From Clostridiales bacterium (GTDB lineage Bacteria > Bacillota > Clostridia > Christensenellales > Aristaeellaceae): a stretch of 64,000 nt of DNA. A model generated the notes under the pieces. It ran no database searches, was not told the DNA's origin, and saw only the letters and a list, made by a program, of their open reading frames with translations. The translations under genes and the position numbers were made by a program. Location: contig SVGQ01000001.1 in NCBI GenBank assembly GCA_015056245.1, positions 1 to 64,000 on the forward strand, given 5' to 3'. Of the stretch, positions 31,696 to 41,021 are shown one piece after another (the stretch's first letter is position 1; each line of letters begins with the position of its first letter).

Positions 31696-31844
31696 TTCCG
31701 GGGAAAGCCCGCTGGGCTTTGACGGCTGTCCGGGGCTGCTGCGCATGACGCCGGTTCCGGACGGCTGCGTCCCCATTGGGATGCTGGCGGGTTGATCATA
31801 CACAAAAACCCAGAGGAGAGGAACGTCCTTTTCTCTGGGTTTTT
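31696..31844 (+). terminator. 3' region and terminator of the liv operon
   Basis: A T-rich terminator stem AAAAACCCAGAG/CTCTGGGTTTTT (31804-31815 and 31833-31844) ends the operon. The 108 bases before it contain a small AAAGCCC/GGGCTTT hairpin and no convincing gene. Confidence 0.85.
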
Positions 31845-31919
31845 GCTTGATTTCGTGAATGACTGCTGCTACAATGAATTTGTCCGTATCAAAAATGAGT
31901 TTGAAAGGCGGTATGCTTT

Positions 31920-32429
31920 TTGAATAAGGGCCGTATCATTTTTCTCAATGGGGTAACCAGTTCCGGCAAAACCTCCATTGTGGATGCGCTGCAACAACAG
32001 GAGGATCCCTTCTTTTATGTGGTCGCAAACGATCTGTTTGAGCAGATGGTGGGGGATCGATTTCTTCAGGAGGATTACTGGAAATACCTCAGTGAAGTGA
32101 TCCTGATGATGTATCATACGGCGAAGCTGTATTCGGACATGGAAAAAAATGTGCTGATCGACGGCATTCTTGTGGAACGGGAACAACTGAAACCCCATTA
32201 TCAGCAATTGTTGGAAATCTTGAAAGATCATCCGCTGGATGTGGTGGAGGTTTTCTGTCCGCTGGAAATCTGCCGTCAGCGGAATCTTGTCCGCGGCGAC
32301 CGCTATGAAAGCCAGTCCGAGGAGCAGGCAGACTTGATGGCACAGAACATCCGCTACAGTATGCGTGTGGATACCAGCAAATACTCCCCGGAAGAATGCG
32401 CGCAGGCGATTATTCAAAAGTTGTTTTAG
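31920..32429 (+). CDS. chloramphenicol phosphotransferase-like P-loop kinase
   Basis: A 169-residue P-loop protein. 'GRIIFLNGVTSSGKTSIVDAL' is a Walker A in the style of the CPT family, followed by 'KNVLIDGILVERE', 'VVEVFCPLEICRQRNLVRGDR' and a C-terminal 'YSMRVDTSKYSPEECAQAII'. Members phosphorylate small hydroxyl compounds; only a few act on chloramphenicol, so resistance should not be assumed. The start is a TTG at 31920 with AAAGGCGG upstream. No partner gene is evident. Confidence 0.82.
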   Translation: MNKGRIIFLNGVTSSGKTSIVDALQQQEDPFFYVVANDLFEQMVGDRFLQEDYWKYLSEVILMMYHTAKLYSDMEKNVLIDGILVEREQLKPHYQQLLEILKDHPLDVVEVFCPLEICRQRNLVRGDRYESQSEEQADLMAQNIRYSMRVDTSKYSPEECAQAIIQKLF

Positions 32430-32462
32430 TGCCTATCTATCGTTGGCGCCCGCGCCCATGTA

Positions 32463-32530
32463 ATGGGCGCATATGCGGGATTCTTAAGGGCAGAACTCTT
32501 GGCAGGGTCGGGGCAGTGCCCCGATTCCTC
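32463..32530 (-). repeat. hairpin-rich 3' element E
   Basis: Between the CPT-like gene and the convergent TIGR04086 gene lie two tight stem-loops: GCGCCCAT/ATGGGCGC (about 32450-32470) and TCGGGGCA/TGCCCCGA (32508-32524). On the minus strand the second is followed by ACCCTGCCA. The layout resembles elements B and D. No U-run follows, so terminator function is uncertain. Confidence 0.5.
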
Positions 32531-32540
32531 CCTTCCTGTT

Positions 32541-32972
32541 TCACCGCTTCCGCATCCCTGCCACGATAGCTCCGGCGATACCGCCGCCCGCGATGCCCAT
32601 GGCGATATCGCTGAGATAGGCGGTCCAGGGCAGTTGCTGTCCGGAGAGAAGCGCGTAGAGCAATACGCCCAGCAGCATATAGACAAGGCCAACGCCTGCG
32701 CCCAGCAGGAGACCGTTTTCACCGCTTCGGCCTACGGTAACATAGACACCGGCGAAGATGCTGCCCAGTTTGATGACTTGGTTGATGATACGGATCACAT
32801 TGTCACTGGGCTTGAGCCATTGCATCAGCAGGGCAAAGAGCAGTACGCACAGAAGCGTGACACCGACAGCTGTCAGCAATCCGCGAAGCAGTCGGCTCCA
32901 GATGGTTTTGCGGTTTCGCGAGGCGCGCCGTCTCAGGGGTCTGTTCATGGTTGGGGTTGTATAGCTGGACAT
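32541..32972 (-). CDS. TIGR04086 family membrane protein
   Basis: A 143-residue protein with a basic N-terminus ('NRPLRRRASRNRKTIWSRLL') and four hydrophobic helices (about 27-50, 67-82, 87-110 and 120-138). Size, position downstream of yajC and pattern 'IRIINQVIKLGSIFAGVYVTVG' fit TIGR04086, a Clostridial membrane family of unknown function, commonly next to yajC. The GGGAGGG upstream lies inside the yajC terminator stem, so the ribosome site would be hidden when that stem forms. Confidence 0.82.
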   Translation of the reverse strand: MSSYTTPTMNRPLRRRASRNRKTIWSRLLRGLLTAVGVTLLCVLLFALLMQWLKPSDNVIRIINQVIKLGSIFAGVYVTVGRSGENGLLLGAGVGLVYMLLGVLLYALLSGQQLPWTAYLSDIAMGIAGGGIAGAIVAGMRKR

Positions 32973-32974
32973 GG

Positions 32975-33026
32975 AAAAACCCTCCCTTGCATGCTTTGTA
33001 AAAGATATGCATGCAGGGGAGGGTTT
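32975..33026 (-). terminator. terminator between yajC and the TIGR04086 gene
   Basis: AAACCCTCCCTTGCATGC (32977-32994) pairs with GCATGCAGGGGAGGGTTT (33009-33026) with one mismatch, and on the minus strand TTTTTCC follows. The stem buries the GGGAGGG that precedes the next gene. Confidence 0.85.
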
Positions 33027-33042
33027 ATGCGTTCATGATGGA

Positions 33043-33435
33043 TCAGTTGAGCACTTCAGCGTCGTTTTCGATGGCAACGTCTTCCACCTGACGGATGGCC
33101 CAGCGGGCGAACATCAGCTTCACATTGTCGCGGCCCACGGACAGCTCCAGCGTGTCATCCTTGATGGCGGTGATGGTGCCGTAAATGCCGCCGATGGTGG
33201 ATACGCGGTCGCCGACCTTCAGGGCGTTCAGCATTTCCTGAACCTTCTTTTCCTTCTTGCGCTGGGGACGGATCAGCATGAAGTAGAAGATCACGAAGAT
33301 GAGGATCATAGGCAGCAGGGAGATCAGGGTACCCAGCAGACCAGCGCCAGCAGGCATTTCGCCGGCAGCGGCATCAGTAGCAACGGCAGCGTCAACAGCA
33401 GCCTGTTCCAGAGCCATCAGAGAGTAAAATTTCAT
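33043..33435 (-). CDS. yajC: preprotein translocase subunit YajC
   Basis: A 130-residue YajC with one membrane helix ('GTLISLLPMILIFVIFYFMLIRPQRKKEKK') and the conserved 'MLNALKVGDRVSTIGGIYGTI' segment. YajC associates with SecDF and assists protein export. It has a longer, Ala-rich N-terminus than E. coli YajC. The start at 33435 follows GGAAAGGGG; an upstream in-frame ATG at 33456 lies ahead of this site. It has its own promoter. Confidence 0.94.
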   Translation of the reverse strand: MKFYSLMALEQAAVDAAVATDAAAGEMPAGAGLLGTLISLLPMILIFVIFYFMLIRPQRKKEKKVQEMLNALKVGDRVSTIGGIYGTITAIKDDTLELSVGRDNVKLMFARWAIRQVEDVAIENDAEVLN

Positions 33436-33470
33436 CGTTACGAAACCCCTTTCCATAGTAGGTATAAAGG

Positions 33471-33499
33471 ATTATAGCAAATCCGCAGAGAAAGTACAA
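33471..33499 (-). promoter_or_regulatory. promoter of yajC
   Basis: Minus strand TTGTAC (33499-33494), 17-nt spacer, TATAAT (33476-33471). The remaining 33500-33775 gap holds no gene; a TTGACA at 33646 lacks a good partner, so the promoter of the next gene is unresolved. Confidence 0.8.
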
Positions 33500-33775
33500 G
33501 CCATTTGGAAAATTGAACACACTGAAAACGGTGCGAATTTTGGACACAAACGTAAAACCGGAGGAAAAGACTGTACTTTCCAACGTTTTTCATGTACAAT
33601 AAAGAGTGATAAAATGATGAAACTATGCGTGGAAGTTATGTGTGTTTGACAAGCTGTGTTTGCAAAGCAGCTCTTTGTTCACAGCAAGTTGACCGTCAGC
33701 ACAGCGCAATGACTCAAACGGATCTGGAAAAGATCTGCCGATAGGTTCTGAAAAGCCAAAAGAGGAGGGCTGCTT

Positions 33776-36670
33776 ATGCGCATCGATCTGACCTGCCCCG
33801 TGGAATTGTGGCAGTATGCCATGCCCACGGAATCCGCTGCGGAATGCACCTTTGTTATGAATAATCTGAGCGATAAAGTGGTGGCCTCGGTGATGGTCAC
33901 CCTGAATTGCTATGGCAAGCAGGATCAGCTTTTGTTCCGTCAGTCCGAACGGGTACAGGGCTTGAAAGCCGGTGTGGGGGAGCGGTTCAGTATTGTCATT
34001 CTGCCCACCGAATGGAATGGCGTGGAAGGCATGGATCTGGTGGTGGAGAAGGTATGGTTTGACGATGCTACCATCTGGCGCAGAGGAAATGCCCCCTTGA
34101 CGCAGTATACCCCCAACACGCTCAATAATGGACGGGCGCTGGATCATTTGCGTTTTGTGGCAGGCCGCGATGCGGTGGGCTATCCGCAGATGCAGGAGGA
34201 GGCATGGCTGTGCGTGTGCGGCCGCGCCAATGCGTTGGACAGTGACCGTTGCTGCCGCTGTGAGCGGGGCCGGGATACGGTGTTTGCCAGTTATAATAAA
34301 GAAAATGTAGAAGCGGTGATCGCTGTTCGGGAACGTAAACTGGCGGACGAAGGCCGTAAAGCCCGGGAGGACAACAGCCGCCTCAACGAAGAGGAAAGCA
34401 AGCGCCGCAGCGCTATTCAGCGGAAGCGCCGCAACCGCTGGCGTCTGATCGGCGGCACGGTTGCCGCAGCAGCAGTGCTGGCAGTGGGGCTGTTTTGGGG
34501 ATTGCCCACCCTTCGGTATCAGAATGCCAGGCAATTGATGGAGTCAGGTCAGTATGCAAAGGCCAGCGAGGCCTTTGCCGCCATGGGTACCTTCCGGGAT
34601 GCGGATACCATGGCTCAGAACTGCCGGTATCAGGAGGCAGTCGCCCTGCAGGCGGCGGGTGATCTGGAAAGTCTGCAAAAGGCGCAGGAAACCTTTGCCG
34701 CGCTGGGCGAATATGAGGACAGCGCCCAGCGCAGTCAGCAGACCCTGTATGCGATCGGCGAAGCTTATTATGCTGAGGGTCAGTATGATCAGGCAGCAGA
34801 CCGATTCCAGACGCTGGGTGAATATGAGGACAGCGCTGAAAAACTGGATCAATGCGTGTATGCGCAGGCTGATTCTCTTTTCCAGAATGGGCAGGTTTCC
34901 TTGGCTCAAGCGCTTTTCGCCACCATTGCTGATTACAGCGATGCGGCTGAACGGGTGCGTGGATGTCAGTATGCGCTGGCGCTGGAAAGCGAAGAAGCCG
35001 GTGATGATGCACAGGCTGCGCAGCTGTATCTGCAGGCCGGTGATTACGAGGATGCAGCCCAGCGGTATGTGCAGTGCCAGTACCGCACGGCAGTAGCAGA
35101 GGCAGAGGCTGGCAACATGGAACACGCCGGATCGCTGTTCCTTGCCTGTGGCGACTATGAGGATGCCTCTCAGCGCGGTAAGGAATGCATCTATCAGTAT
35201 GCCAGCCAGCAGCGGGATGATGGCGCCTATGAATTGGCAGCCAGTGCGTTCCGCCGCATTCCTGACTATGAGGACAGTCAGGAACAGATCACATATTGTG
35301 TATATCATCAGGCTGCCAGCGCACAGGCGCAGGGCGACTACGCCAGTGCTGTGATGCTGCTCAGCGCTGTGGGCGATTACGAGGATGCTGCTCAGCGGAT
35401 TCAGGAATGCAGCTACATGCTGGCGCTGGATTCCATCGCCAAGGGCGATTACCATGCCGCGGAAACCCTTCTGGAGGGTATGGAGGTTACGGAAGAGAAC
35501 AACGGTCAGTTGGTGAACGTGCGCTACAAACTGGCTGAAAAGGCTTTCGAACTGGAGGATTATCAAACCGCGCTGGATTATTACACCCTGCTGAATGATG
35601 AACTGTATACGGGCCGTATGCAGGAGTGTGCCTTTAAGTTGGGACAACAGCAGATGGAAGCGGCCCTGTATGAAGATGCTATTGTCAGCTTTACTGCTGC
35701 GGGAGAATACGAGGGCGCGGCTACCGCCTTGGAAGAGGCCGCGATGAAACTGGCAGAGCTTTGCGAGAGCAGCAACGATTTGAATGCTGCCAAGGTGCTG
35801 CAGGGCCGTGAGGATCTTCCGCAGGTTGCCCGGGACAAGGCGCTGGAGATCCTGATGGCAGAAGGTAAGCGTCTGGAGGATGCAGGAGAACACGAAGCGG
35901 CAGCGGCATGGTATCAGAGTCTGGCGGGTGTGGGCGATTCCACGGAGCGTCAGCAGTCCAGCAGCTACATGGCTGCTATCAAGCAGATGCAGGCTGGAGA
36001 GTACCTCTCTGCTGCCAAGGCCTTTGAAGCGCTGGGCGAGTATGAAGATGCGGCTGCTCAGGCACAAACCTGCTACGATTCCCTTTACAGCGGCGTTTTG
36101 GCGCAGGCAGAAACCCTGTGGAACAAGAAGGACTATATCGGCACCATCGTTCTTTTGCAGCCTGTTATGACGGACACCCTGCCGCAGAGCTATCAGAGCC
36201 TTTCGGAGATGTATCTGAATGCGTGCCTGAAGCACGCGGATGCTCTCTATGCAGCGGATGACCGCTACGGTGCGTTGCCCTTCTACATGGAGGCAGCCAA
36301 GCTGCCTGCCGCGGAAAAGAAGCTGGGCTACCGTACGTACCTGATCCTTGGCCTGTGGGAATCCAACTCTGGCAAACAGGCTGAGTTCCGTCCGGACGGT
36401 ACCTGCAATCTGATGGGCAAGGAACTGTATTTCAAGGTGGATAACTTCAGTTTGCTCACCGGCGAAAGCCCGGAGGAACTGACCCGTACGCACCGCATCA
36501 ATAGTATGACTGCCAAAGGCATGAGCATTGAAGAATTGCGGGGCAGCGGAGAGGTGAACTACAAGCTGGAGAAGATCGGTGAGCCCACCATTCCGTCCAT
36601 GAATCTGGAAGAGGATGTGACAGCCCCAGCCGATGAAGCCCCCGTGACGGAGGAAACCGATGAGCTGTGA
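33776..36670 (+). CDS. large membrane protein with zinc ribbon and tandem TPR-like 'DYEDA' repeats
   Basis: A 964-residue protein of no named family. Residues 1-140 form a beta-rich domain. A zinc-ribbon-like knuckle follows ('CVCGRANALDSDRCCRCERG'), then a basic helix and one membrane segment ('LIGGTVAAAAVLAVGLFWGL', about 224-243). From about 250 to 840 there are some 15 imperfect helical repeats of about 35 residues, each with a 'GxYxxAxxxFxxxGDYEDAAxxxxxCxY' pattern (TPR/Sel1-like), and finally a small beta-domain ('LILGLWESNSGKQAEFRPDG'). Similar repeat proteins are common in gut Clostridia. The repeats probably lie outside the cell. The last 11 bases overlap the acyltransferase gene, so translation is likely coupled. 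Confidence 0.85.
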   Translation: MRIDLTCPVELWQYAMPTESAAECTFVMNNLSDKVVASVMVTLNCYGKQDQLLFRQSERVQGLKAGVGERFSIVILPTEWNGVEGMDLVVEKVWFDDATIWRRGNAPLTQYTPNTLNNGRALDHLRFVAGRDAVGYPQMQEEAWLCVCGRANALDSDRCCRCERGRDTVFASYNKENVEAVIAVRERKLADEGRKAREDNSRLNEEESKRRSAIQRKRRNRWRLIGGTVAAAAVLAVGLFWGLPTLRYQNARQLMESGQYAKASEAFAAMGTFRDADTMAQNCRYQEAVALQAAGDLESLQKAQETFAALGEYEDSAQRSQQTLYAIGEAYYAEGQYDQAADRFQTLGEYEDSAEKLDQCVYAQADSLFQNGQVSLAQALFATIADYSDAAERVRGCQYALALESEEAGDDAQAAQLYLQAGDYEDAAQRYVQCQYRTAVAEAEAGNMEHAGSLFLACGDYEDASQRGKECIYQYASQQRDDGAYELAASAFRRIPDYEDSQEQITYCVYHQAASAQAQGDYASAVMLLSAVGDYEDAAQRIQECSYMLALDSIAKGDYHAAETLLEGMEVTEENNGQLVNVRYKLAEKAFELEDYQTALDYYTLLNDELYTGRMQECAFKLGQQQMEAALYEDAIVSFTAAGEYEGAATALEEAAMKLAELCESSNDLNAAKVLQGREDLPQVARDKALEILMAEGKRLEDAGEHEAAAAWYQSLAGVGDSTERQQSSSYMAAIKQMQAGEYLSAAKAFEALGEYEDAAAQAQTCYDSLYSGVLAQAETLWNKKDYIGTIVLLQPVMTDTLPQSYQSLSEMYLNACLKHADALYAADDRYGALPFYMEAAKLPAAEKKLGYRTYLILGLWESNSGKQAEFRPDGTCNLMGKELYFKVDNFSLLTGESPEELTRTHRINSMTAKGMSIEELRGSGEVNYKLEKIGEPTIPSMNLEEDVTAPADEAPVTEETDEL

Positions 36671-37889
36671 GGCAACCCGCCCTGAAAAATGGGATATCGG
36701 AGTACTGCATGGTTTTCGTGCGATCATGGTGTTGCTGGTAGCCAATTTCCATATCTGGCAGCAAGGCTGGCTGTGGCAGACCTTTCACATCGGCCCTGTG
36801 ACGTTGGAACTTGACTTTCTGACCCGTTCCAATTACATTTTTGTGGACGGTATGATCCTGCTCAGCGGGTTTCTGCTGTTTCTGCCCTATGCAAGATCGA
36901 TGGAAGAACCCTACCCTCTGCCTCAGGTGGGCAATTTCTACCTGACCCGTTTGGCACGGATCGTTCCCTCGTATGTGGCATCGGTTTTGCTGATGCTGGT
37001 GATCGTAGCGATCCCGCAGCATCTGTTCCACAATCAGCAAGCCCTGCATCTGGATCTCTGGACTCATCTGACCTTTACGCATACCTTTTTCCGTATGCCC
37101 TACCAGCATTCCCAGCTGAACGGCGTTCTGTGGACGGTTGTGATCGAAATGCAGATGTATCTGCTGTTTCCGCTGATTGGGCGGTTGGCAAAGAAGCAGC
37201 CTGCCTGGACCATGATTCTCATGACGGGGGTAGGCTGGCTGTACCGGGCTGTGGTATACTATCGTGTAGAGGATACCTCCATGCTGATCAACCAGCTGCC
37301 CGCGTTTCTGGATGTCTATGTGATCGGTATGCTGGGGGCGATCGCCTATTGCAAGCTGAGAAAAGCCTTGGGCGATCCAGATGGCAAGCAATCGCCGCTG
37401 ATCCGTCTGGCGGGACTGATCCTGTTTGTCTCCGGTGTGATTCTGGTGTTGGGCATTGTGCGTTTGCAATCCAGCGAAGGTGTGAAAGGATTGCCGCAAC
37501 TGCGGCTGGGTCAGCTTCGGTACCGGCTGCCGCTGACCTTGAGCCTGATGGGGTGTATGCTGGGCGCTGTCTTTATGCCCGCTGCGTTTCGCTGGCTTTT
37601 GAGCAACCGGCTCATGCGGTTTTTGGCGACCATCAGCTATAATTTCTATATCTGGCATCAGGTGCTGGCGGTGCAGATATCGCAGCACTGGTTCCCGGAA
37701 GAATTCCCGCAGGTGGCAGAGCGCAACCTGCAATGGGCCTTTACCATTCTATGTTTCAGTCTCTCCACTCTTGTGGCTATGGCATTCACCTATGTTTTGG
37801 AACAGCCCTGCGCCAAATGGATTCATCAAGGCGTCAAGAGGCTTGCACGGAAGAATCACCATCCTGAACAAAAGGAGTGTTGCAAATGA
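36660..37889 (+). CDS. acyltransferase 3 family membrane protein
   Basis: A 409-residue protein with about ten membrane segments. '[20 protein letters not shown]' carries the H-active-site region (His in NFH) typical of acyltransferase 3 (OafA/NodX-like), and '[29 protein letters not shown]' and '[20 protein letters not shown]' are characteristic. Such proteins O-acetylate surface polysaccharides or peptidoglycan. It overlaps the repeat protein by 11 bp and precedes rfbA, which supports a cell-surface carbohydrate role. The last four codons overlap the start of rfbA. Confidence 0.9.
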   Translation: MSCEATRPEKWDIGVLHGFRAIMVLLVANFHIWQQGWLWQTFHIGPVTLELDFLTRSNYIFVDGMILLSGFLLFLPYARSMEEPYPLPQVGNFYLTRLARIVPSYVASVLLMLVIVAIPQHLFHNQQALHLDLWTHLTFTHTFFRMPYQHSQLNGVLWTVVIEMQMYLLFPLIGRLAKKQPAWTMILMTGVGWLYRAVVYYRVEDTSMLINQLPAFLDVYVIGMLGAIAYCKLRKALGDPDGKQSPLIRLAGLILFVSGVILVLGIVRLQSSEGVKGLPQLRLGQLRYRLPLTLSLMGCMLGAVFMPAAFRWLLSNRLMRFLATISYNFYIWHQVLAVQISQHWFPEEFPQVAERNLQWAFTILCFSLSTLVAMAFTYVLEQPCAKWIHQGVKRLARKNHHPEQKECCK

Positions 37890-38788
37890 AGGGTATCATT
37901 TTGGCTGGCGGTGCAGGTACGCGCCTGTATCCTCTCACCATGGTCACCAGCAAGCAGCTGCTGCCTGTGTATGACAAGCCCATGATCTACTATCCCCTGA
38001 GTACGTTGATGCTGGCAGGCATCCGGGACATTTTGATCATCTCCACCCCGGAGGATACGCCCCGCTTTGAAAGCCTGCTGGGAGACGGCAGCCGTTACGG
38101 TATCTCGCTGAGCTATGCGGTGCAGCCTTCTCCGGATGGTCTGGCCCAGGCCTTCCTGATCGGTGAGGAATTCATCGGCGGCGAACCCTGCGCCATGGTG
38201 CTGGGCGATAACATCTTCTACGGCAACGGTTTCTCCGGCATGCTCCGGGAGGCGGTTCGCAATGCGGAAGAAGGCAAAGCCACCATCTTCGGCTATTATG
38301 TGAATGATCCGGAACGCTTTGGCATCGTTGAATTCGATGAGGATGGCAAGGTGCTTTCCGTGGAGGAAAAACCTGCCCAGCCCAAGAGTAACTATGCCAT
38401 CACCGGTCTGTATTTCTATGATGAGCGTGTGTGCGAGCTTGCAAAGCAGGTCAAGCCCAGCGCTCGGGGCGAATTGGAGATCACCAGCCTGAACGACCTG
38501 TATCTGCAGGATGGTTCCCTGTGCGCCAAGGTGATGGGCCGTGGCTTTGCGTGGCTGGATACCGGCACCATGGACAGCCTGATCGATGCAGCCAACTTCG
38601 TCCAGCTGATCGAAAAGCGCCAGAGCGTCAAGATCGCCGCTTTGGAAGAAATCGCCTACAACAAGGGCTGGATCAGCAAGGAAAAGCTGCTGGAGGCTGC
38701 CAGCCGCTATGGCAAGAGCCCCTATGGCGAGCACTTGCGCACAGTGGCAGAAGGCCGCATCATTTACGACAATTCCAATCCTGACTAA
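37886..38788 (+). CDS. rfbA: glucose-1-phosphate thymidylyltransferase RfbA
   Basis: A 300-residue nucleotidyltransferase with the signature '[40 protein letters not shown]', plus 'GDNIFYG' and '[16 protein letters not shown]'. It makes dTDP-glucose from dTTP and glucose-1-phosphate, the first step toward dTDP-rhamnose and related sugars. Start 37886 follows AAAGGAG and overlaps the preceding gene's end by four bases. The next gene, rfbB, does the second step; rfbC and rfbD are not in the window. Confidence 0.97.
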   Translation: MKGIILAGGAGTRLYPLTMVTSKQLLPVYDKPMIYYPLSTLMLAGIRDILIISTPEDTPRFESLLGDGSRYGISLSYAVQPSPDGLAQAFLIGEEFIGGEPCAMVLGDNIFYGNGFSGMLREAVRNAEEGKATIFGYYVNDPERFGIVEFDEDGKVLSVEEKPAQPKSNYAITGLYFYDERVCELAKQVKPSARGELEITSLNDLYLQDGSLCAKVMGRGFAWLDTGTMDSLIDAANFVQLIEKRQSVKIAALEEIAYNKGWISKEKLLEAASRYGKSPYGEHLRTVAEGRIIYDNSNPD

Positions 38789-38801
38789 GGAGGGTATCCC
38801 T

Positions 38802-39821
38802 ATGACCATTCTGGTAACCGGCGGCGCCGGATTTATCGGCGGCAACTTTATCTATTATCAGCTCAAGAATCATCCTGAGGATCGCATCGTCTGTCTGGAT
38901 AAGCTGACCTATGCAGGCAATCTGGAAACGCTGGAGGAGGCCCTCAAGCAGGACAACTTCCGTTTTGTCAAAGGTGATATCGCGGATATGGACTGCGTGG
39001 AGCAGCTCTTCAGCGAAGAAAAGCCTGATATCGTGGTCAACTTTGCGGCGGAAAGCCATGTGGACCGCTGCGTGGAGGATCCGGGTATCTTTGTGCGCAC
39101 CAATGTGCTGGGCACCCAGATCCTGCTGGATGCCAGCCGCCGCCACAATGTGAAGCGGTATCATCAGGTCAGCACGGATGAAGTCTACGGTGATCTGCCG
39201 CTGGACCGTCCCGACCTGTTCTTCACCGAGGAAACGCCCCTGCATACCTCTTCGCCCTATTCTGCCAGTAAGGCGGGTGCCGATCTGCTGGTGCTGTCTT
39301 ATGCCCGCACCTTCAAGCTGCCGGTGAGCATCACCCGCTGCTCCAATAACTACGGCCCCTACCACTACCCGGAAAAACTGATCCCTCTGATGATCGCCAA
39401 TGCATTGGGCGACAAGCCCCTGCCCGTGTACGGTACCGGCGAGAATGTCCGCGACTGGCTGTATGTGGAGGATCATTGCGCTGCCATCGATCTGGTGATG
39501 CGCAAAGGCCGTGAAGGTCAGATCTACAATGTGGGCGGTCATAACGAGCGCACCAATCTGGAAGTGGTCAAGACCATCGTGCGGGAACTGGGCAAGTCCG
39601 AGGACTTGATCACCTATGTGACCGACCGCCCGGGCCACGACCGCCGCTACGCCATCGATCCCACCAAGATCTCCACCGAACTGGGCTGGCTGCCCAAGAC
39701 CACTTTTGATGAGGGCATCCGCCGCACCATTCAGTGGTATCTGGACAATCGTGAGTGGTGGGAGCATATTCTGGCAGGAGAGTATCAGACCTATTATGAG
39801 AGAATGTATGGCAAGCGATAA
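38802..39821 (+). CDS. rfbB: dTDP-glucose 4,6-dehydratase RfbB
   Basis: A 339-residue extended SDR enzyme: NAD-binding 'MTILVTGGAGFIGGNFIYYQ', 'VNFAAESHVDRCVEDPGIF', catalytic 'STDEVYGDL' and the Tyr-x-x-x-Lys 'SPYSASKAGADLLV', with 'CSNNYGPYHYPEKLIPLMI'. It turns dTDP-glucose into dTDP-4-keto-6-deoxyglucose. The ATG follows AAGGAGGG, 13 bp after rfbA. The gene end overlaps the GNAT gene that follows. Confidence 0.97.
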   Translation: MTILVTGGAGFIGGNFIYYQLKNHPEDRIVCLDKLTYAGNLETLEEALKQDNFRFVKGDIADMDCVEQLFSEEKPDIVVNFAAESHVDRCVEDPGIFVRTNVLGTQILLDASRRHNVKRYHQVSTDEVYGDLPLDRPDLFFTEETPLHTSSPYSASKAGADLLVLSYARTFKLPVSITRCSNNYGPYHYPEKLIPLMIANALGDKPLPVYGTGENVRDWLYVEDHCAAIDLVMRKGREGQIYNVGGHNERTNLEVVKTIVRELGKSEDLITYVTDRPGHDRRYAIDPTKISTELGWLPKTTFDEGIRRTIQWYLDNREWWEHILAGEYQTYYERMYGKR

Positions 39822-40272
39822 GTTGATTCTCCGCCCTGTTGGGGTGGGGGACCGGGAAACCTATCTGGCGATGGCGAATGCCTTCTATCATTCGCCTGCC
39901 GTGCTGCACAGCATTCCTCAAAGCTATCTGGAGCGGACCTTCGATGAGATGGTTCGCTCCAGTCCTTATGTGGAAGGCTTTTTGCTGGAAAATCCGGCGG
40001 GGGAATGCATGGGCTACGTACTTTTGGCAAAAACCTATGCGCAGGAAGCCGGCGGGCTCGCCATCTGGATTGATGAACTGTATGTGCTGCCGGAGTTTCA
40101 GGGCCGGGGCATCGGTACGCAGGTGTTCGAACAACTGTGGCAGCGGTTCCCGGATTGCCGGCGCTTCCGTCTGGAAGTGGAACCGGACAATGAAGGAGCC
40201 ATCCGTCTGTACAAGCGCATGGGTTTTGAGATCCTGCCCTATGGTCAGCTGGTGCGGGATCTGGGAGAGTAA
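39808..40272 (+). CDS. GNAT-family N-acetyltransferase
   Basis: A 154-residue acetyltransferase: 'LVILRP'-like start ('KLILRPVGVGDRETYLAM'), then 'ELYVLPEFQGRGIGTQVFEQLW' (CoA-binding R/Q-x-x-G-x-G/A) and 'RLEVEPDNEGAIRLYKRMGF'. It overlaps the end of rfbB by 14 bp. The ATG at 39808 was chosen; ATG 39796 is possible. The acceptor is unknown. Confidence 0.85.
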   Translation: MASDKLILRPVGVGDRETYLAMANAFYHSPAVLHSIPQSYLERTFDEMVRSSPYVEGFLLENPAGECMGYVLLAKTYAQEAGGLAIWIDELYVLPEFQGRGIGTQVFEQLWQRFPDCRRFRLEVEPDNEGAIRLYKRMGFEILPYGQLVRDLGE

Positions 40273-40274
40273 GC

Positions 40275-40760
40275 ATGGAATTATGTGATCTTTACGATGA
40301 GCAGGGCCGAATGACCGGCGAAGTGCTGGAACGGGGGCAGCCCATTCCGGCAGGCCGCTACCGGCTGGTGGCGGGGGTGCTGTGTGTTCACCGGGACGGT
40401 TCCATCCTGCTGGTGAAGCGGCATCCGGATAAGCCCACCCATCCCAATCTGTATGAAGCCAGCGCCAGCGGCAGTGTACAGGCTGGCGAAACTGCTGAGG
40501 CTGCTGCAATCCGGGAATTGTGGGAAGAAACCGGTATCCGCTGTGATGCTGTAACGCCTCTGTATCAGGAACAGGACGAATGCCGCTTGTACCGGGGATT
40601 TCTGGCACAGGTAGACTGCGAAAAAAACTGCGTACGTTTGCAGCTGGAGGAAGCAGTGGATTATTGCTGGGCGACTCGGGCGGAGCTGGCACAGATGCTC
40701 CGGCAAGTGCCTTCTCCGGTGATTCTGCATCAGGGGATCATTCGCTATCTGGGATTGTAA
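40275..40760 (+). CDS. NUDIX hydrolase
   Basis: A 161-residue protein with an intact NUDIX box 'GSVQAGETAEAAAIRELWEE' (Gx5Ex7REUxEExGU). The opening 'MELCDLYDEQGRMTGEVLERGQPIPAGRYRLVAGV' is like the isopentenyl-diphosphate isomerase/YfcD-type NUDIX group. It cleaves nucleoside-diphosphate-linked or other pyrophosphate substrates of unknown identity. It starts three bases after the GNAT gene. Confidence 0.88.
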   Translation: MELCDLYDEQGRMTGEVLERGQPIPAGRYRLVAGVLCVHRDGSILLVKRHPDKPTHPNLYEASASGSVQAGETAEAAAIRELWEETGIRCDAVTPLYQEQDECRLYRGFLAQVDCEKNCVRLQLEEAVDYCWATRAELAQMLRQVPSPVILHQGIIRYLGL

Positions 40761-40808
40761 AGGTTCGTTTATCCGCCAAAAGAAATTGATGAAATTGCTT
40801 GGAGCAAC

Positions 40809-40837
40809 TTGCAATCCGTGATGAAATAGGTTATACT
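40809..40837 (+). promoter_or_regulatory. promoter of the GH130 gene
   Basis: TTGCAA (40809-40814), 17-nt spacer, TATACT (40832-40837). It predicts a leader of about 180 nt. Confidence 0.75.
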
Positions 40838-40838
40838 A

Positions 40839-40867
40839 CGATTAAATGAAGTTAAATGACGATTAAC
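40839..40867 (+). promoter_or_regulatory. candidate LacI-type operator
   Basis: CGATTAA occurs twice, at 40839-40845 and 40860-40866, 21 bp apart and just after the -10 box. GTTAA/TTAAC (40851-40867) is an inverted repeat. The LacI gene at 42137 is the likely binder, but this is inference. Confidence 0.35.
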
Positions 40868-41021
40868 AGCCGGAAGGAACGCAACCTAACCGCTAACCCG
40901 GTTTGCGGTTCCCAAGGCGCGTCCACAGGCTTCATTCCGCTGGCAGCATAGCCGGTGAAAACTGTGTAAAACCTTATGGGTGCGACCTGTCACCCCACCA
41001 TCATGAAAGAGGTAGATAGCG

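Noticed and set aside
31511..31795. 94-codon frame running past livF
   Set aside because: Mostly inside livF in another frame, with Trp- and Pro-rich shadow-like sequence.
34740..36080. Recurrent DNA words around GGCGATTACGAGGATGC
   Set aside because: They encode the protein repeat 'GDYEDA' and vary by codon usage; not a DNA repeat element.
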